This document shows positions 25,740 through 34,142 of a DNA stretch of 64,000 bases, piece after piece (within the stretch, counting starts at the first letter, position 1; every line of letters starts with the position of its first letter). Source of the stretch: CAZHCA01 sp964530825. Its GTDB lineage: Bacteria; Bacteroidota; Bacteroidia; Chitinophagales; Saprospiraceae. The stretch covers positions 124,001 to 188,000 of the forward strand of contig CAZHCA010000002.1 of the NCBI GenBank assembly GCA_964530825.1, given 5' to 3'. The notes beneath the pieces are model-generated. The model made no database searches and had not been told where the DNA came from. It saw nothing but the letters and a program-made list of their open reading frames with translations. The position numbers and the translations under genes were made by a program.

Positions 25740-25849
25740 GAGCCGATGGTTGATCCCAAGAGGCGTTTCAAAAACGCCACCAATATAGATCTTTTTCCTC
25801 ATCGGCTGGTTCCGCAAGGCGGCAAACAAAAAATGTGGCCAAAAATCCT

Positions 25850-25857
25850 TAAATTTG
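25850..25857 (+). promoter_or_regulatory. -7 box upstream of the GlgA-like gene
   Basis: TAAATTTG matches TAnnTTTG and lies 65 bases before the ATG at 25923. No TTTG is at the expected distance upstream, so this is a partial promoter call. Confidence 0.5.
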
Positions 25858-25922
25858 CAGTCTTGTTTCAAAATTCCAAAATCCTTTGGGATTATTTGTC
25901 GAAATATTTAGACGCCATCCTT

Positions 25923-26744
25923 ATGAGTAAGAAGAAGGTTTTGATTGTCACACAAGAGATGGAGCCATACACGGGCTCATCGGTGGTTGCCGATATTGCA
26001 CGGAAGTTACCCCAGTACATCCAAGAAAACGGAATGGAGATCCGTATCCTGATGCCGCGTTTTGGATCAATCAATGAGCGCCGGCACCGGTTGCACGAGG
26101 TCGTTCGTCTTTCGGGGATGAATATCATTGTCGATGACGACGATTATCCGCTGATTATCAAAGTGGCTTCCCTACCGGAGGCCCGGATGCAGGTATACTT
26201 TCTTGACAACGACGATTTCTTCAAGCGAAAGGGATTATTTCAGGATGATGATGGCAACCTGTTTGAAGACAACGCCGATCGCATGGTCTTCTTCTGTAAA
26301 GGGGTTATCGAAACCGTTAAGAAATTCGGCTGGGGACCGGACATAATCCATCTACACGGATGGATGACAAGCTTGATCCCGCTTTACCTCAAAACGGCCT
26401 ACAAAACCGAACCCCTTTTCCAGCCCTCTAAGGTTGTGTACTCGGTTTATCAGGATGCACTGGAGCACAGCCTGGGCGATCAATTCTTGGCAAAAGCGGC
26501 CATCAACAATGTGGGCGAAGATCAGTTGCAGGCTTACCTCAACGGGCAGGGCGTCAACCCGCACGCCGGTGCGATAGCTTATGCCGATGCCCTCATTAGT
26601 GGGAGCAAAGGCCTGCCGGATAACCTAATAGAAGCAATGGACAAAAGCGGAAAACCCGTCTTGCACCCTGATGCCGATGCCGAGGGCTTTGCCGCATATA
26701 TGGACTTTTACCAGAGTTTGCTGACGGAAGAGGTGTCAGAATAA
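25923..26744 (+). CDS. Short glycogen/starch synthase-like protein (GT5 N-terminal half only)
   Basis: A 273-residue protein resembling the N-terminal domain of glycogen synthase: MSKKKVLIVTQEMEPYTG, LPQYIQENGMEIRILMPRFG, GWGPDIIHLHGWMTSLIPLYLK. It lacks the whole C-terminal GT-B domain with its nucleotide-sugar site, and the usual KTGGL loop reads YTGSS here. Both points argue against normal catalysis. Bacteroidota commonly carry such a short homologue between panC and a DUF4270 gene, so it is conserved rather than a fresh truncation. The start at ATG 25923 fits; the frame is open back to 25746. Role unknown. Confidence 0.8.
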   Translation: MSKKKVLIVTQEMEPYTGSSVVADIARKLPQYIQENGMEIRILMPRFGSINERRHRLHEVVRLSGMNIIVDDDDYPLIIKVASLPEARMQVYFLDNDDFFKRKGLFQDDDGNLFEDNADRMVFFCKGVIETVKKFGWGPDIIHLHGWMTSLIPLYLKTAYKTEPLFQPSKVVYSVYQDALEHSLGDQFLAKAAINNVGEDQLQAYLNGQGVNPHAGAIAYADALISGSKGLPDNLIEAMDKSGKPVLHPDADAEGFAAYMDFYQSLLTEEVSE

Positions 26745-26854
26745 TTATCCGTGTTTCCACCTTGAGGATGGCACCAGGGCAGCCAACCTTTTTTTTTCTT
26801 CGTTCCTCTTTTCTAACGGAGCTTCAACACCTGTATCCATAAAATTTTGGATAA

Positions 26855-26876
26855 ACCCCCGCGCTTCTTTGGGGGT
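26855..26876 (+). terminator. Hairpin after the GlgA-like gene
   Basis: Perfect 6-bp stem ACCCCC / GGGGGT with a 10-base loop, followed by an AT-rich stretch but no clean T run. It lies 31 bases before the DUF4270 start, so it is either a weak terminator for the upstream gene or a leader hairpin. Confidence 0.4.
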
Positions 26877-26906
26877 ATTTATTTAGGTAAAAACAAAAGA
26901 TCCGAT

Positions 26907-28292
26907 ATGAAGGGTAAACACCCTAGTGTTCGTTATAATAGGTCTGCTTCGCTAAATACTGCCCAGTTATGGTATGGCCTGTTGGGACTGTTCATTGCAT
27001 TACTGGTTGGGAGTTGCAACGATCCGACTGCAGTGGGCTCGGAACTGCTGGATGAAGACCAGGCCAACGTCGGGTTTACAGATTCAATTCCGCTCACTAG
27101 TCGTACCGTCACCTCTGATTCCCTCATCGTATTCTTTCCAAATCCGGAAAGCCAGCTACGCACCTACCTATTTGCAAATTATGTGGATCCGCTATTCGGA
27201 AGGTTCGAAGTACAACCTTACTTCCAATTGTTGCCGGAGGCGCTGAATCCAGAGTTTGAAAATGCGGTTTTCGATTCTATCGTACTGGTGCTTATTCCCG
27301 ACTCTTCGGGGTATTACGGCCCCCTTGACCAGCCTATACAGCTGAACGTAGAGCGCGTCATTGAGCCGATTCCTACTGGCGAGGTGCTTACCGCCGAACG
27401 GTCTTTTGCTACCGACCTAATGCCGCTTGGGCAAAAACGGTTTTCTCCCGGCTTTGATTCCCTCACCGTGTTTGATTTCAATAGCAGTGATGTGGATACC
27501 ATTTCCTTCGTGCATCTGAGGGTGCCTTTATCCCAGGCTTTTGGTGAGGAATTACTTCGGCTGGATTCGTCGATTTACCCCAATGATTCTCTTTTTCTGG
27601 ATGCATTGAAAGGACTGAAACTGGTTCCGCAAGGAACAACTTCCGGATCAATCGGGTTTGATTTGTTCGACCCACGCACTGGTATTTATCTCTATTATAC
27701 GGATATGGAAGATACTACCGCCCGGCAATTTCAGTTTCGAATTTTCAACAGCACCACTAAGGCCGTTGAGATGCGTACCGACCCCAGCGGATCGCCCCTG
27801 CAGGTTTTTCTTGACCAGCCTGAGCTCGGCGATAGTATCGCTTTCCTTCGGGGTGGCAGCGGAGTCGATTTTGAGCTGACGATCGATAGTCTGGAGAATA
27901 TCGGTAACGTGGCTATCAACAACGCACGACTGACCTTACGGGTGGAAGAACAATCTCCCGGCGATGATCCGTTGCATTACCCGCCTGCCGAACAGATCAC
28001 CATCCTTTATCCCGATGAGGAGGGCAACCTCATCCTTATCGAAGACTTTCTAATAGCCAACGCTTTGGATTTCGATCCGGGGGGCGCCTATGAAGCTGGA
28101 GGCGGTGATGAACCCGGAACCTACTCTGTGAGTATTACCGGCCACCTGCAAGATGTGCTATCCGGTGGGCTAAGCAATAAACTGATCATCCGGGTCGATC
28201 CGAAACCGCAGCGTGCCAACCGCTCGGTTATCTACGGTGCCGGACACAACCAATACGCCGCTCAGTTAGAAATTATCTACACCGAATTGTAA
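26907..28292 (+). CDS. DUF4270 family lipoprotein
   Basis: A 461-residue lipoprotein with a lipobox (LLVGSC) near residue 37, then a DNPTAVGSELL-like DUF4270 opening (CNDPTAVGSELLDEDQANVGF) and a beta-rich body with many SIVLVLIPDS- and RLTLRVEE-type strands. The ATG at 26907 gives a plausible signal peptide; the 20 residues before it in frame do not. DUF4270 genes lie beside glmS and the GlgA-like gene across Bacteroidota. Function is unknown; an outer-surface location is likely. Confidence 0.82.
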   Translation: MKGKHPSVRYNRSASLNTAQLWYGLLGLFIALLVGSCNDPTAVGSELLDEDQANVGFTDSIPLTSRTVTSDSLIVFFPNPESQLRTYLFANYVDPLFGRFEVQPYFQLLPEALNPEFENAVFDSIVLVLIPDSSGYYGPLDQPIQLNVERVIEPIPTGEVLTAERSFATDLMPLGQKRFSPGFDSLTVFDFNSSDVDTISFVHLRVPLSQAFGEELLRLDSSIYPNDSLFLDALKGLKLVPQGTTSGSIGFDLFDPRTGIYLYYTDMEDTTARQFQFRIFNSTTKAVEMRTDPSGSPLQVFLDQPELGDSIAFLRGGSGVDFELTIDSLENIGNVAINNARLTLRVEEQSPGDDPLHYPPAEQITILYPDEEGNLILIEDFLIANALDFDPGGAYEAGGGDEPGTYSVSITGHLQDVLSGGLSNKLIIRVDPKPQRANRSVIYGAGHNQYAAQLEIIYTEL

Positions 28293-28351
28293 GGAGAAAG
28301 TGATTATCTCGTTATCTATTTTATTAACACTCACCCAAAAAACGCGCGCCT

Positions 28352-30193
28352 ATGTGTGGAATTGTTGCTTATGTCGGCCCCAATAAAGCCTACGAGCGTT
28401 TAATCAAAGGACTGAAAAGACTGGAATATCGCGGGTACGATAGTGCCGGCGTGGCTTTGCTGAACGGCAATTTGCAAGTCTACAAAAAGAAGGGAAAGGT
28501 AAATGAGCTGGAAAACTACATTTCCGGACAAAAAGTAACTGAAGGGAGTTTGGGGATCGGCCATACCCGCTGGGCTACGCATGGCGAGCCTAACGATGTG
28601 AATGCCCACCCACACCTTTCGGCAAATAACCGCTTAGCCCTAGTACACAACGGCATTATTGAGAATTATGAGTTGCTGAAAACCGCTTTGATTCGCGAAG
28701 GATATACGTTTGAAAGTGATACCGATACCGAGGTACTGACTAATCTTATCCAATTTATCCAGGAACAAGAGAACTTGTCCATCGAGGAAGCGGTACGTAT
28801 TGCCTTGACGCGGGTAGTGGGTGCCTACGCGATTGTGGTTATCGACTCGCAAGATCCGGGCAAGTTGGTAGCAGCGCGTAAAGCCAGCCCGTTGGTGATT
28901 GGTGTGGGCGAAGAAGAGTTTTTCCTGGCCTCTGACGCAACCCCCATAGTAGACCATACCAAAAAGGTTGTTTACCTGAACGACGAAGAAATTGCCGTTG
29001 TAACCCTCGAAGGCGGCTTACAAATCAAGACGATCAATAACGAAGAGCAGGCGCCCTACGTACAAGAGCTGGACATGAAAATCGAGATGCTGGAAAAAGA
29101 GGGGTACGATTATTTCATGCTTAAAGAGATTTATGACCAGCCTGCGACAGTTGCCGACGCTATGCGCGGCCGGATCAACGCCCAGGAAGGTTGGAGCCGG
29201 CTGGGAGGGCTGGAAGAATACGGTAAGCGCATCATGCAAGCCGAACGGTTTATCATTGTAGCCTGCGGCACTTCCTGGCACTCGGGGCTGATCGGGGAAT
29301 ATTTATTCGAAGATCTGGCACGCATGCCCGTAGAAGTCGAGTATGCCTCTGAATTTCGCTACCGCAACCCAATCCTGAATGAGCACGATGTGGTGATCGC
29401 CATTTCCCAATCGGGAGAAACGGCCGATACCCTGGCAGCCGTCCAACTGGCCAGAGAACGCGGCGCCATGGTCTATGGCATCGTGAACGTGGTTGGCTCT
29501 TCTATTGCCAGAGCTACCGATGCGGGGTCTTACATTCACGCCGGACCGGAGATTGGCGTAGCTTCGACGAAAGCTTTTACCGGTCAGGTAACCCTGCTGA
29601 CCCTGATGGCGCTGAACATGGGCTACCAAAAAGGAACCATCAGGGAATCCTATTATCGGCAGTTGCTGCACGAGTTGGAGGCCATTCCACGCAAAATCGA
29701 GCAAGTGCTGGAGCATAACCAAAAAATTGAATACATTGCCAATGAGATCAAAAATCGCTCAAATGCGTTATATTTGGGGAGAGGTTATAACTTCCCAGTA
29801 GCGCTGGAAGGAGCGCTGAAACTAAAAGAGATCTCCTACATCCATGCTGAGGGTTACCCGGCGGCAGAGATGAAGCACGGACCCATCGCACTGATCGATG
29901 AGGAAATGCCCGTCATCGTTATTGCTACCAATCAAAGCGCTTACGACAAAATTGTCAGCAACATCCAGGAAGTAAAAGCTCGTAAAGGGTACGTCATTGC
30001 CTTAGTGCTGGAAGGTGACGAGACCATCAGCACAATGGCAGATTACACCATTGAAATTCCGGTAACTGAGGAGCCGTTCTCCCCCTTGTTATCGGTCATT
30101 CCGCTCCAGTTGCTTTCCTACCACATCGCCGTTATGCGCGGCTGTGATGTCGACCAACCCAGAAATTTGGCTAAGTCGGTAACGGTAGAGTAA
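28352..30193 (+). CDS. glmS: Glutamine-fructose-6-phosphate aminotransferase (isomerizing)
   Basis: Makes glucosamine-6-phosphate for peptidoglycan and LPS. The mature N terminus CGIVAYVG after Met supplies the nucleophile Cys2 of the glutaminase domain (1-240), with GHTRWATHGEP and HNGIIENY. Two SIS domains follow (about 285-610), with CGTSWHSG, SQSGETADT and the C-terminal PRNLAKSVTVE. The 613 residues are normal. It follows the DUF4270 gene by 59 bases. No glmS ribozyme is visible in that short leader. Confidence 0.97.
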   Translation: MCGIVAYVGPNKAYERLIKGLKRLEYRGYDSAGVALLNGNLQVYKKKGKVNELENYISGQKVTEGSLGIGHTRWATHGEPNDVNAHPHLSANNRLALVHNGIIENYELLKTALIREGYTFESDTDTEVLTNLIQFIQEQENLSIEEAVRIALTRVVGAYAIVVIDSQDPGKLVAARKASPLVIGVGEEEFFLASDATPIVDHTKKVVYLNDEEIAVVTLEGGLQIKTINNEEQAPYVQELDMKIEMLEKEGYDYFMLKEIYDQPATVADAMRGRINAQEGWSRLGGLEEYGKRIMQAERFIIVACGTSWHSGLIGEYLFEDLARMPVEVEYASEFRYRNPILNEHDVVIAISQSGETADTLAAVQLARERGAMVYGIVNVVGSSIARATDAGSYIHAGPEIGVASTKAFTGQVTLLTLMALNMGYQKGTIRESYYRQLLHELEAIPRKIEQVLEHNQKIEYIANEIKNRSNALYLGRGYNFPVALEGALKLKEISYIHAEGYPAAEMKHGPIALIDEEMPVIVIATNQSAYDKIVSNIQEVKARKGYVIALVLEGDETISTMADYTIEIPVTEEPFSPLLSVIPLQLLSYHIAVMRGCDVDQPRNLAKSVTVE

Positions 30194-30300
30194 CCATCAA
30201 ACGACTGATTGCTGCATTCCAATCGCTGTCTTTGTTCGACGGTAGCGCAGTGCAATGCAGGCACTGGAGGCCAATTATTTTTTAAGAAAATTATCCAACT

Positions 30301-30978
30301 ATGGATCAACAACTCGATATGGAATACAACTCCGAAAGGGAGGAGTTGATAATTCCGGAGTATGGGCGCAATGTGCAGAAACTCATTAACCATGCCAAAA
30401 CCATTGAAGATTCGAAGATGCGCCAGGCTTTTGTAGAATCTGTCATCGATCTGATGCAGCAGATGCATCCGCAGAGCCGCAATATGGAGGACTACCGAGA
30501 TAAACTATGGCGCCATGTGTTCCGCATCGCCAATTACGAACTCGAAGTAGATCCGCCCACCGGTCCCCGCCCTACTTCAGCCGACCTATACAAAAAGCCC
30601 GATATCATTCCCTATCCGGAATTCGGGGCTAAGTATCGTCACTACGGCAATAATGTCCAGCAATTGATCAAGAAGGCCATCGCCATGGAAGACGGACCGA
30701 AAAAGGAGGGTTTTGTAGCCACCATCGGGTCCTACATGAAGCTCGCCTACCGGACTTGGAACAAAGAACATTACGTAAGCGACGATGTCATCAAAAATGA
30801 CCTGGAGACACTCTCCGGCGGCAAGCTGAGCCTGGGTGATGAGGCAGCCATTGAAAACCTGATGAACACGCCTCCGCCCCACCAGAATCGCGGCGGAAGT
30901 GGCCGGCGCCGCAACGGGCAGTCTAATGGCCGTGGTGGCAGTCAGAAAAATCGCAACCGCAATCGTCGCAAAAAGTAA
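30301..30978 (+). CDS. DUF4290 protein with basic RGG-like tail
   Basis: A 225-residue protein. The first 185 residues are the helical DUF4290 domain (LIIPEYGRNVQKLINHAKTI, MEDYRDKLWRHVFRIANYEL, YPEFGAKYRHYGNNVQQLI). The last 35 are low-complexity Arg/Asn/Gly/Lys with RGGSGRRRN and GRGGSQKNRNRNRRKK, resembling an RNA-binding RGG tail. It starts about 107 bases after glmS and 19 bases before murA, an order I recall as common in Bacteroidota. Its function is unknown; a nucleic-acid or ribosome-linked role is only suggested by the tail. Confidence 0.85.
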   Translation: MDQQLDMEYNSEREELIIPEYGRNVQKLINHAKTIEDSKMRQAFVESVIDLMQQMHPQSRNMEDYRDKLWRHVFRIANYELEVDPPTGPRPTSADLYKKPDIIPYPEFGAKYRHYGNNVQQLIKKAIAMEDGPKKEGFVATIGSYMKLAYRTWNKEHYVSDDVIKNDLETLSGGKLSLGDEAAIENLMNTPPPHQNRGGSGRRRNGQSNGRGGSQKNRNRNRRKK

Positions 30979-30997
30979 CCGCAAAAGCCAGTAAGGA

Positions 30998-32308
30998 ATG
31001 ACTGCAGATGCCTTCCAGGTGATAGGAGGCCAGCCACTAGGTGGTGTCTTGCATCCGCAAGGGGCTAAGAACGAAGCGCTCCAGGTATTGAGTGCGGTAT
31101 TGCTAACCACCGAGCCGGTTCGCATCAGCAATGTACCCGACATCGAGGATGTAAGGCGTATGATGGATTTGCTCGCCGGGCTGGGTGTTCAGATCCAGCA
31201 GGAAAAGGAGGACACCTATTGCTTACAAGTCCAGGACATCCGGCTTGACTTTCTCGATGCGCCGGAATTCCGGAAGAATGCCCGCCGCATTCGCGGTTCG
31301 GTAATGCTTATCGGGCCACTTCTGGGTCGCTTCCAGAAGGCATTTTTACCTCAGCCTGGCGGCGACAAAATCGGGCGTCGACGGCTGGATACCCATTTTC
31401 GAGGTCTGCGGGAACTGGGGGCGGAATTCCGTTTCGACCCCGATCATAACCAATACTTCGTCGATACGAAAGGGCTGCGCGGTACCTCTGTCCTCATGGA
31501 TGAAATCTCTGTAACCGGTACGGCTAATATGGTTATGGCTGCCGTACTTGCCAGGGGAGAAACGGTTATCTATAACGCTGCCTGTGAACCTTACGTACAG
31601 CAACTTTGCCGGATGCTTAACCGAATGGGCGCGCGCATTTCCGGTATTGGCTCCAATCTGCTGCGGATTGAGGGGGTCGAACAACTCGGTGGAACCGAAC
31701 ATCGGATCCTGCCCGATATGATTGAAGTTGGATCGTTCATCGGTTTAGCTGCGATGACCCAATCCGATATCACGATTGCTAACGCCCACGTCGAGGAATT
31801 GGGGATCATCCCCCGGGTGTTCGAGCGGTTGGGCGTTCAGCTCGAGGTCAATGGTGATCATTTGCGCATACCGCAGCAAGAAGAATACGAAATCCAAACC
31901 TTTATTGATGGCTCCATCATGACCATTTACGATGCCCCCTGGCCGGGTTTTACGCCCGACTTGATGAGCGTGGTATTGGTCGTGGCTACCCAGGCACGTG
32001 GCAGCGTTCTGGTGCACCAAAAAATGTTCGAAAGCCGTTTATTCTTCGTGGATAAGCTCATTGACATGGGGGCCCAAATCATCCTTTGTGATCCGCACCG
32101 AGCTACGGTGATCGGACTGGGGCGCAAACACCAGTTGCGGGGTATTGAGATGTCTTCACCAGATATTCGGGCGGGAGTAGCTCTCCTTATCGCAGCCCTA
32201 TCAGCACGCGGAAAAAGCACGATCTACAACATCCACCAGATCGACCGGGGGTACCAGCACATCGATACCCGCCTGCAGGCCATCGGGGCTAGGATTGAGC
32301 GATTATAG
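30998..32308 (+). CDS. murA: UDP-N-acetylglucosamine 1-carboxyvinyltransferase
   Basis: First committed step of peptidoglycan synthesis, adding enolpyruvate from PEP to UDP-GlcNAc. Seen: GAKNEALQVLSAVLLT (Lys24 of the PEP site), RRIRGSVMLIGPLLGRF, PGGDKIGRRRLDTHFRGL, TGTANMVMAA, and DIRAGVALLIAALSARG. The residue equal to E. coli Cys115 is Asp123 here (PGGDKIG instead of PGGCxIG), a change known to make MurA insensitive to fosfomycin. Length 436 is normal. 19 bases after DUF4290. Confidence 0.96.
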   Translation: MTADAFQVIGGQPLGGVLHPQGAKNEALQVLSAVLLTTEPVRISNVPDIEDVRRMMDLLAGLGVQIQQEKEDTYCLQVQDIRLDFLDAPEFRKNARRIRGSVMLIGPLLGRFQKAFLPQPGGDKIGRRRLDTHFRGLRELGAEFRFDPDHNQYFVDTKGLRGTSVLMDEISVTGTANMVMAAVLARGETVIYNAACEPYVQQLCRMLNRMGARISGIGSNLLRIEGVEQLGGTEHRILPDMIEVGSFIGLAAMTQSDITIANAHVEELGIIPRVFERLGVQLEVNGDHLRIPQQEEYEIQTFIDGSIMTIYDAPWPGFTPDLMSVVLVVATQARGSVLVHQKMFESRLFFVDKLIDMGAQIILCDPHRATVIGLGRKHQLRGIEMSSPDIRAGVALLIAALSARGKSTIYNIHQIDRGYQHIDTRLQAIGARIERL

Positions 32309-32363
32309 CCGAACCAAGTCTCCTTTTTGCCGTTTTCTATTTGATTCATCAAAGTTCGGTCAA

Positions 32364-32669
32364 ATGATCCTATACAACGTCACCGTTAAGGTCGACCACG
32401 CCGTACATGCAGATTGGAAGGACTGGATGAAAAATACGCACATTCCCGATGTGATGGCTACCGGGAAGTTTAGGGAATATAAAATGTGCCGGCTTATCAG
32501 TGTAGCAGAAGAGGACGGAGTAACCTACGCCATCCAATATTTTAGTCCTGATTTGGCGACCTTTCAGCAATACCAGCAGGAAGATGCGCCACGCTTGCAG
32601 GCTGAAAATCGGGACCGATACGGCGACCAGTTTGTTGCTTTCCGTACACTGCTGGAAGTAGAGGGTTGA
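32364..32669 (+). CDS. DUF4286 family protein
   Basis: A 101-residue single-domain protein with MILYNVTVKVDH, WKDWMKNTHIPDVMATGKF, and a C-terminal beta strand QFVAFRTLLEV, typical of DUF4286 (ferredoxin-like fold). The ATG at 32364 gives the family start; the open frame back to 32295 overlaps the end of murA. It lies 55 bases after murA and is probably in the same operon. Function unknown. Confidence 0.85.
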   Translation: MILYNVTVKVDHAVHADWKDWMKNTHIPDVMATGKFREYKMCRLISVAEEDGVTYAIQYFSPDLATFQQYQQEDAPRLQAENRDRYGDQFVAFRTLLEVEG

Positions 32670-32687
32670 TTTTTATGACAACTTGAA

Positions 32688-32719
32688 AAAGCCGGAAAGA
32701 TTGAAAAAACGCCGGCTTT
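32688..32719 (+). terminator. Possible terminator after DUF4286
   Basis: Inverted repeat AAAGCCGG / CCGGCTTT with a 16-base A-rich loop, 19 bases after the DUF4286 stop. There is no strong T run after it, so the call is weak. Confidence 0.4.
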
Positions 32720-32783
32720 CATCTCTGGTGAAATTAGCGTAAATTCGCTAAAGTATTTGTCTAATCAAGTAAAACGATACGAT

Positions 32784-33974
32784 ATGATTTTTGAATTATC
32801 CGAAGAGCACTTAGCTGTGCAGGAAGCTGCCCGCGAATTTGCTCAAAAAGAGCTGAAGCCAGGCGTTATCGAACGGGACAATAAAATGGAATACCCGCAC
32901 GAGCAGGTAAAACGTATGGGGGAGCTTGGATTCTTGGGCATGATGGTTGCGCCCGAATACGGTGGAGGCGGCATGGATACCCTGTCTTACGTGCTGGCTA
33001 TGGAAGAAATTTCCAAGGTAGATAATTCTTGCTCCGTGATCATGTCGGTCAACAATTCGCTGGTTTGCTGGGGTATTGAAACCTACGGCACTGAAGAGCA
33101 AAAAGCAAAATACCTGCCGAAGCTGGCCTCGGGCGAATGGATTGGTTCTTTTTGTCTGTCCGAACCGGAAGCTGGAAGTGATGCTACCAGCCAACGTACT
33201 ACGGCCATCGACCAGGGCGATCATTACCTACTCAATGGGACCAAAAACTGGATAACCAATGGTGGTACCTCCCAAATTCACCTGGTTATGGCGCAATCCG
33301 ATATAGAAGCTGGGCACAAAGGCATCAATGCATTTATTGTGGAGACCGCCTGGGAAGGGGTCACCATCGGCGCTAAAGAAGATAAGCTGGGGATTCGATC
33401 CTCCGACACGCACACCATTATGTATTCCGACGTAAAAGTACCTAAAGAGAATCGTATCGGAGAAGATGGCTTTGGCTTTAAATTTGCTATGAAGACGCTT
33501 TCGGGCGGGCGGATCGGCATCGCTGCCCAAGCATTGGGTATTGCAGCCGGCGCCTACGAGCTTTCCGTCGACTATTCTAAAGAACGCGAAGCTTTCGGTA
33601 AACCAATCAGTAAGCACCAGGCCATCGCTTTCAAGCTGGCCGATATGGCTACCGAAATCGAAGCGGCCCGTTTGATGGTCTACCGTTCTGCCGTATTGAA
33701 AGACCGCGGCATGGACTACAATGCAGCGAGTGCCATGGCTAAATTGTATGCCTCGGAAGTTGCCATGAAAACCACCGTTGAAGCAGTGCAGGTGCACGGC
33801 GGCTACGGATTCGTCAAAGAATACCATGTGGAGCGTCTAATGCGCGATGCCAAGATCACGCAGATCTACGAAGGCACTTCGGAGGTGCAGCGGATCGTTA
33901 TTTCGCGCGATGTCATCAAAGGCAATCTTTACCTGCCGGTGATGGGAGATGCAGCTTTAGAAAGAGTACAATAA
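32784..33974 (+). CDS. Acyl-CoA dehydrogenase (short/butyryl-chain type)
   Basis: FAD enzyme that makes the trans-2-enoyl-CoA in fatty-acid or branched-chain oxidation. The family signatures are present: GSFCLSEPEAGSDATSQRTT, KNWITNGGTS, GGRIGIAAQALGIA, QVHGGYGFVKEYHVERLMRD and IYEGTSEVQRIVISR, the last containing the catalytic glutamate. From the ATG at 32784 it has 396 residues; a TTG nine codons upstream is less likely. No electron-transfer flavoprotein genes are near. A clear terminator follows. Confidence 0.95.
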   Translation: MIFELSEEHLAVQEAAREFAQKELKPGVIERDNKMEYPHEQVKRMGELGFLGMMVAPEYGGGGMDTLSYVLAMEEISKVDNSCSVIMSVNNSLVCWGIETYGTEEQKAKYLPKLASGEWIGSFCLSEPEAGSDATSQRTTAIDQGDHYLLNGTKNWITNGGTSQIHLVMAQSDIEAGHKGINAFIVETAWEGVTIGAKEDKLGIRSSDTHTIMYSDVKVPKENRIGEDGFGFKFAMKTLSGGRIGIAAQALGIAAGAYELSVDYSKEREAFGKPISKHQAIAFKLADMATEIEAARLMVYRSAVLKDRGMDYNAASAMAKLYASEVAMKTTVEAVQVHGGYGFVKEYHVERLMRDAKITQIYEGTSEVQRIVISRDVIKGNLYLPVMGDAALERVQ

Positions 33975-34003
33975 CAGGTTGTCAAAACCGCACAAATAAA
34001 GCG

Positions 34004-34035
34004 AAGAGGCAATTATCGCATGGTAATTGCCTCTT
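34004..34035 (+). terminator. Terminator after acyl-CoA dehydrogenase
   Basis: Perfect 12-bp inverted repeat AAGAGGCAATTA / TAATTGCCTCTT with an 8-base loop and a following TTCTTT stretch. Confidence 0.88.
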
Positions 34036-34142
34036 TTCTTTCCCGGTGTCTACGGAAGCTACCGGCAACCAGTCAACCAATAGCATCTTTTGTGCGTTGG
34101 TTTGTTTGATCTACGCCATCTATTGTGAATTAACCATTGAGG

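Noticed and set aside
28293..28351. glmS ribozyme in the leader of glmS
   Set aside because: The gap is only 59 bases, with no ribozyme-like core, so it is too short.
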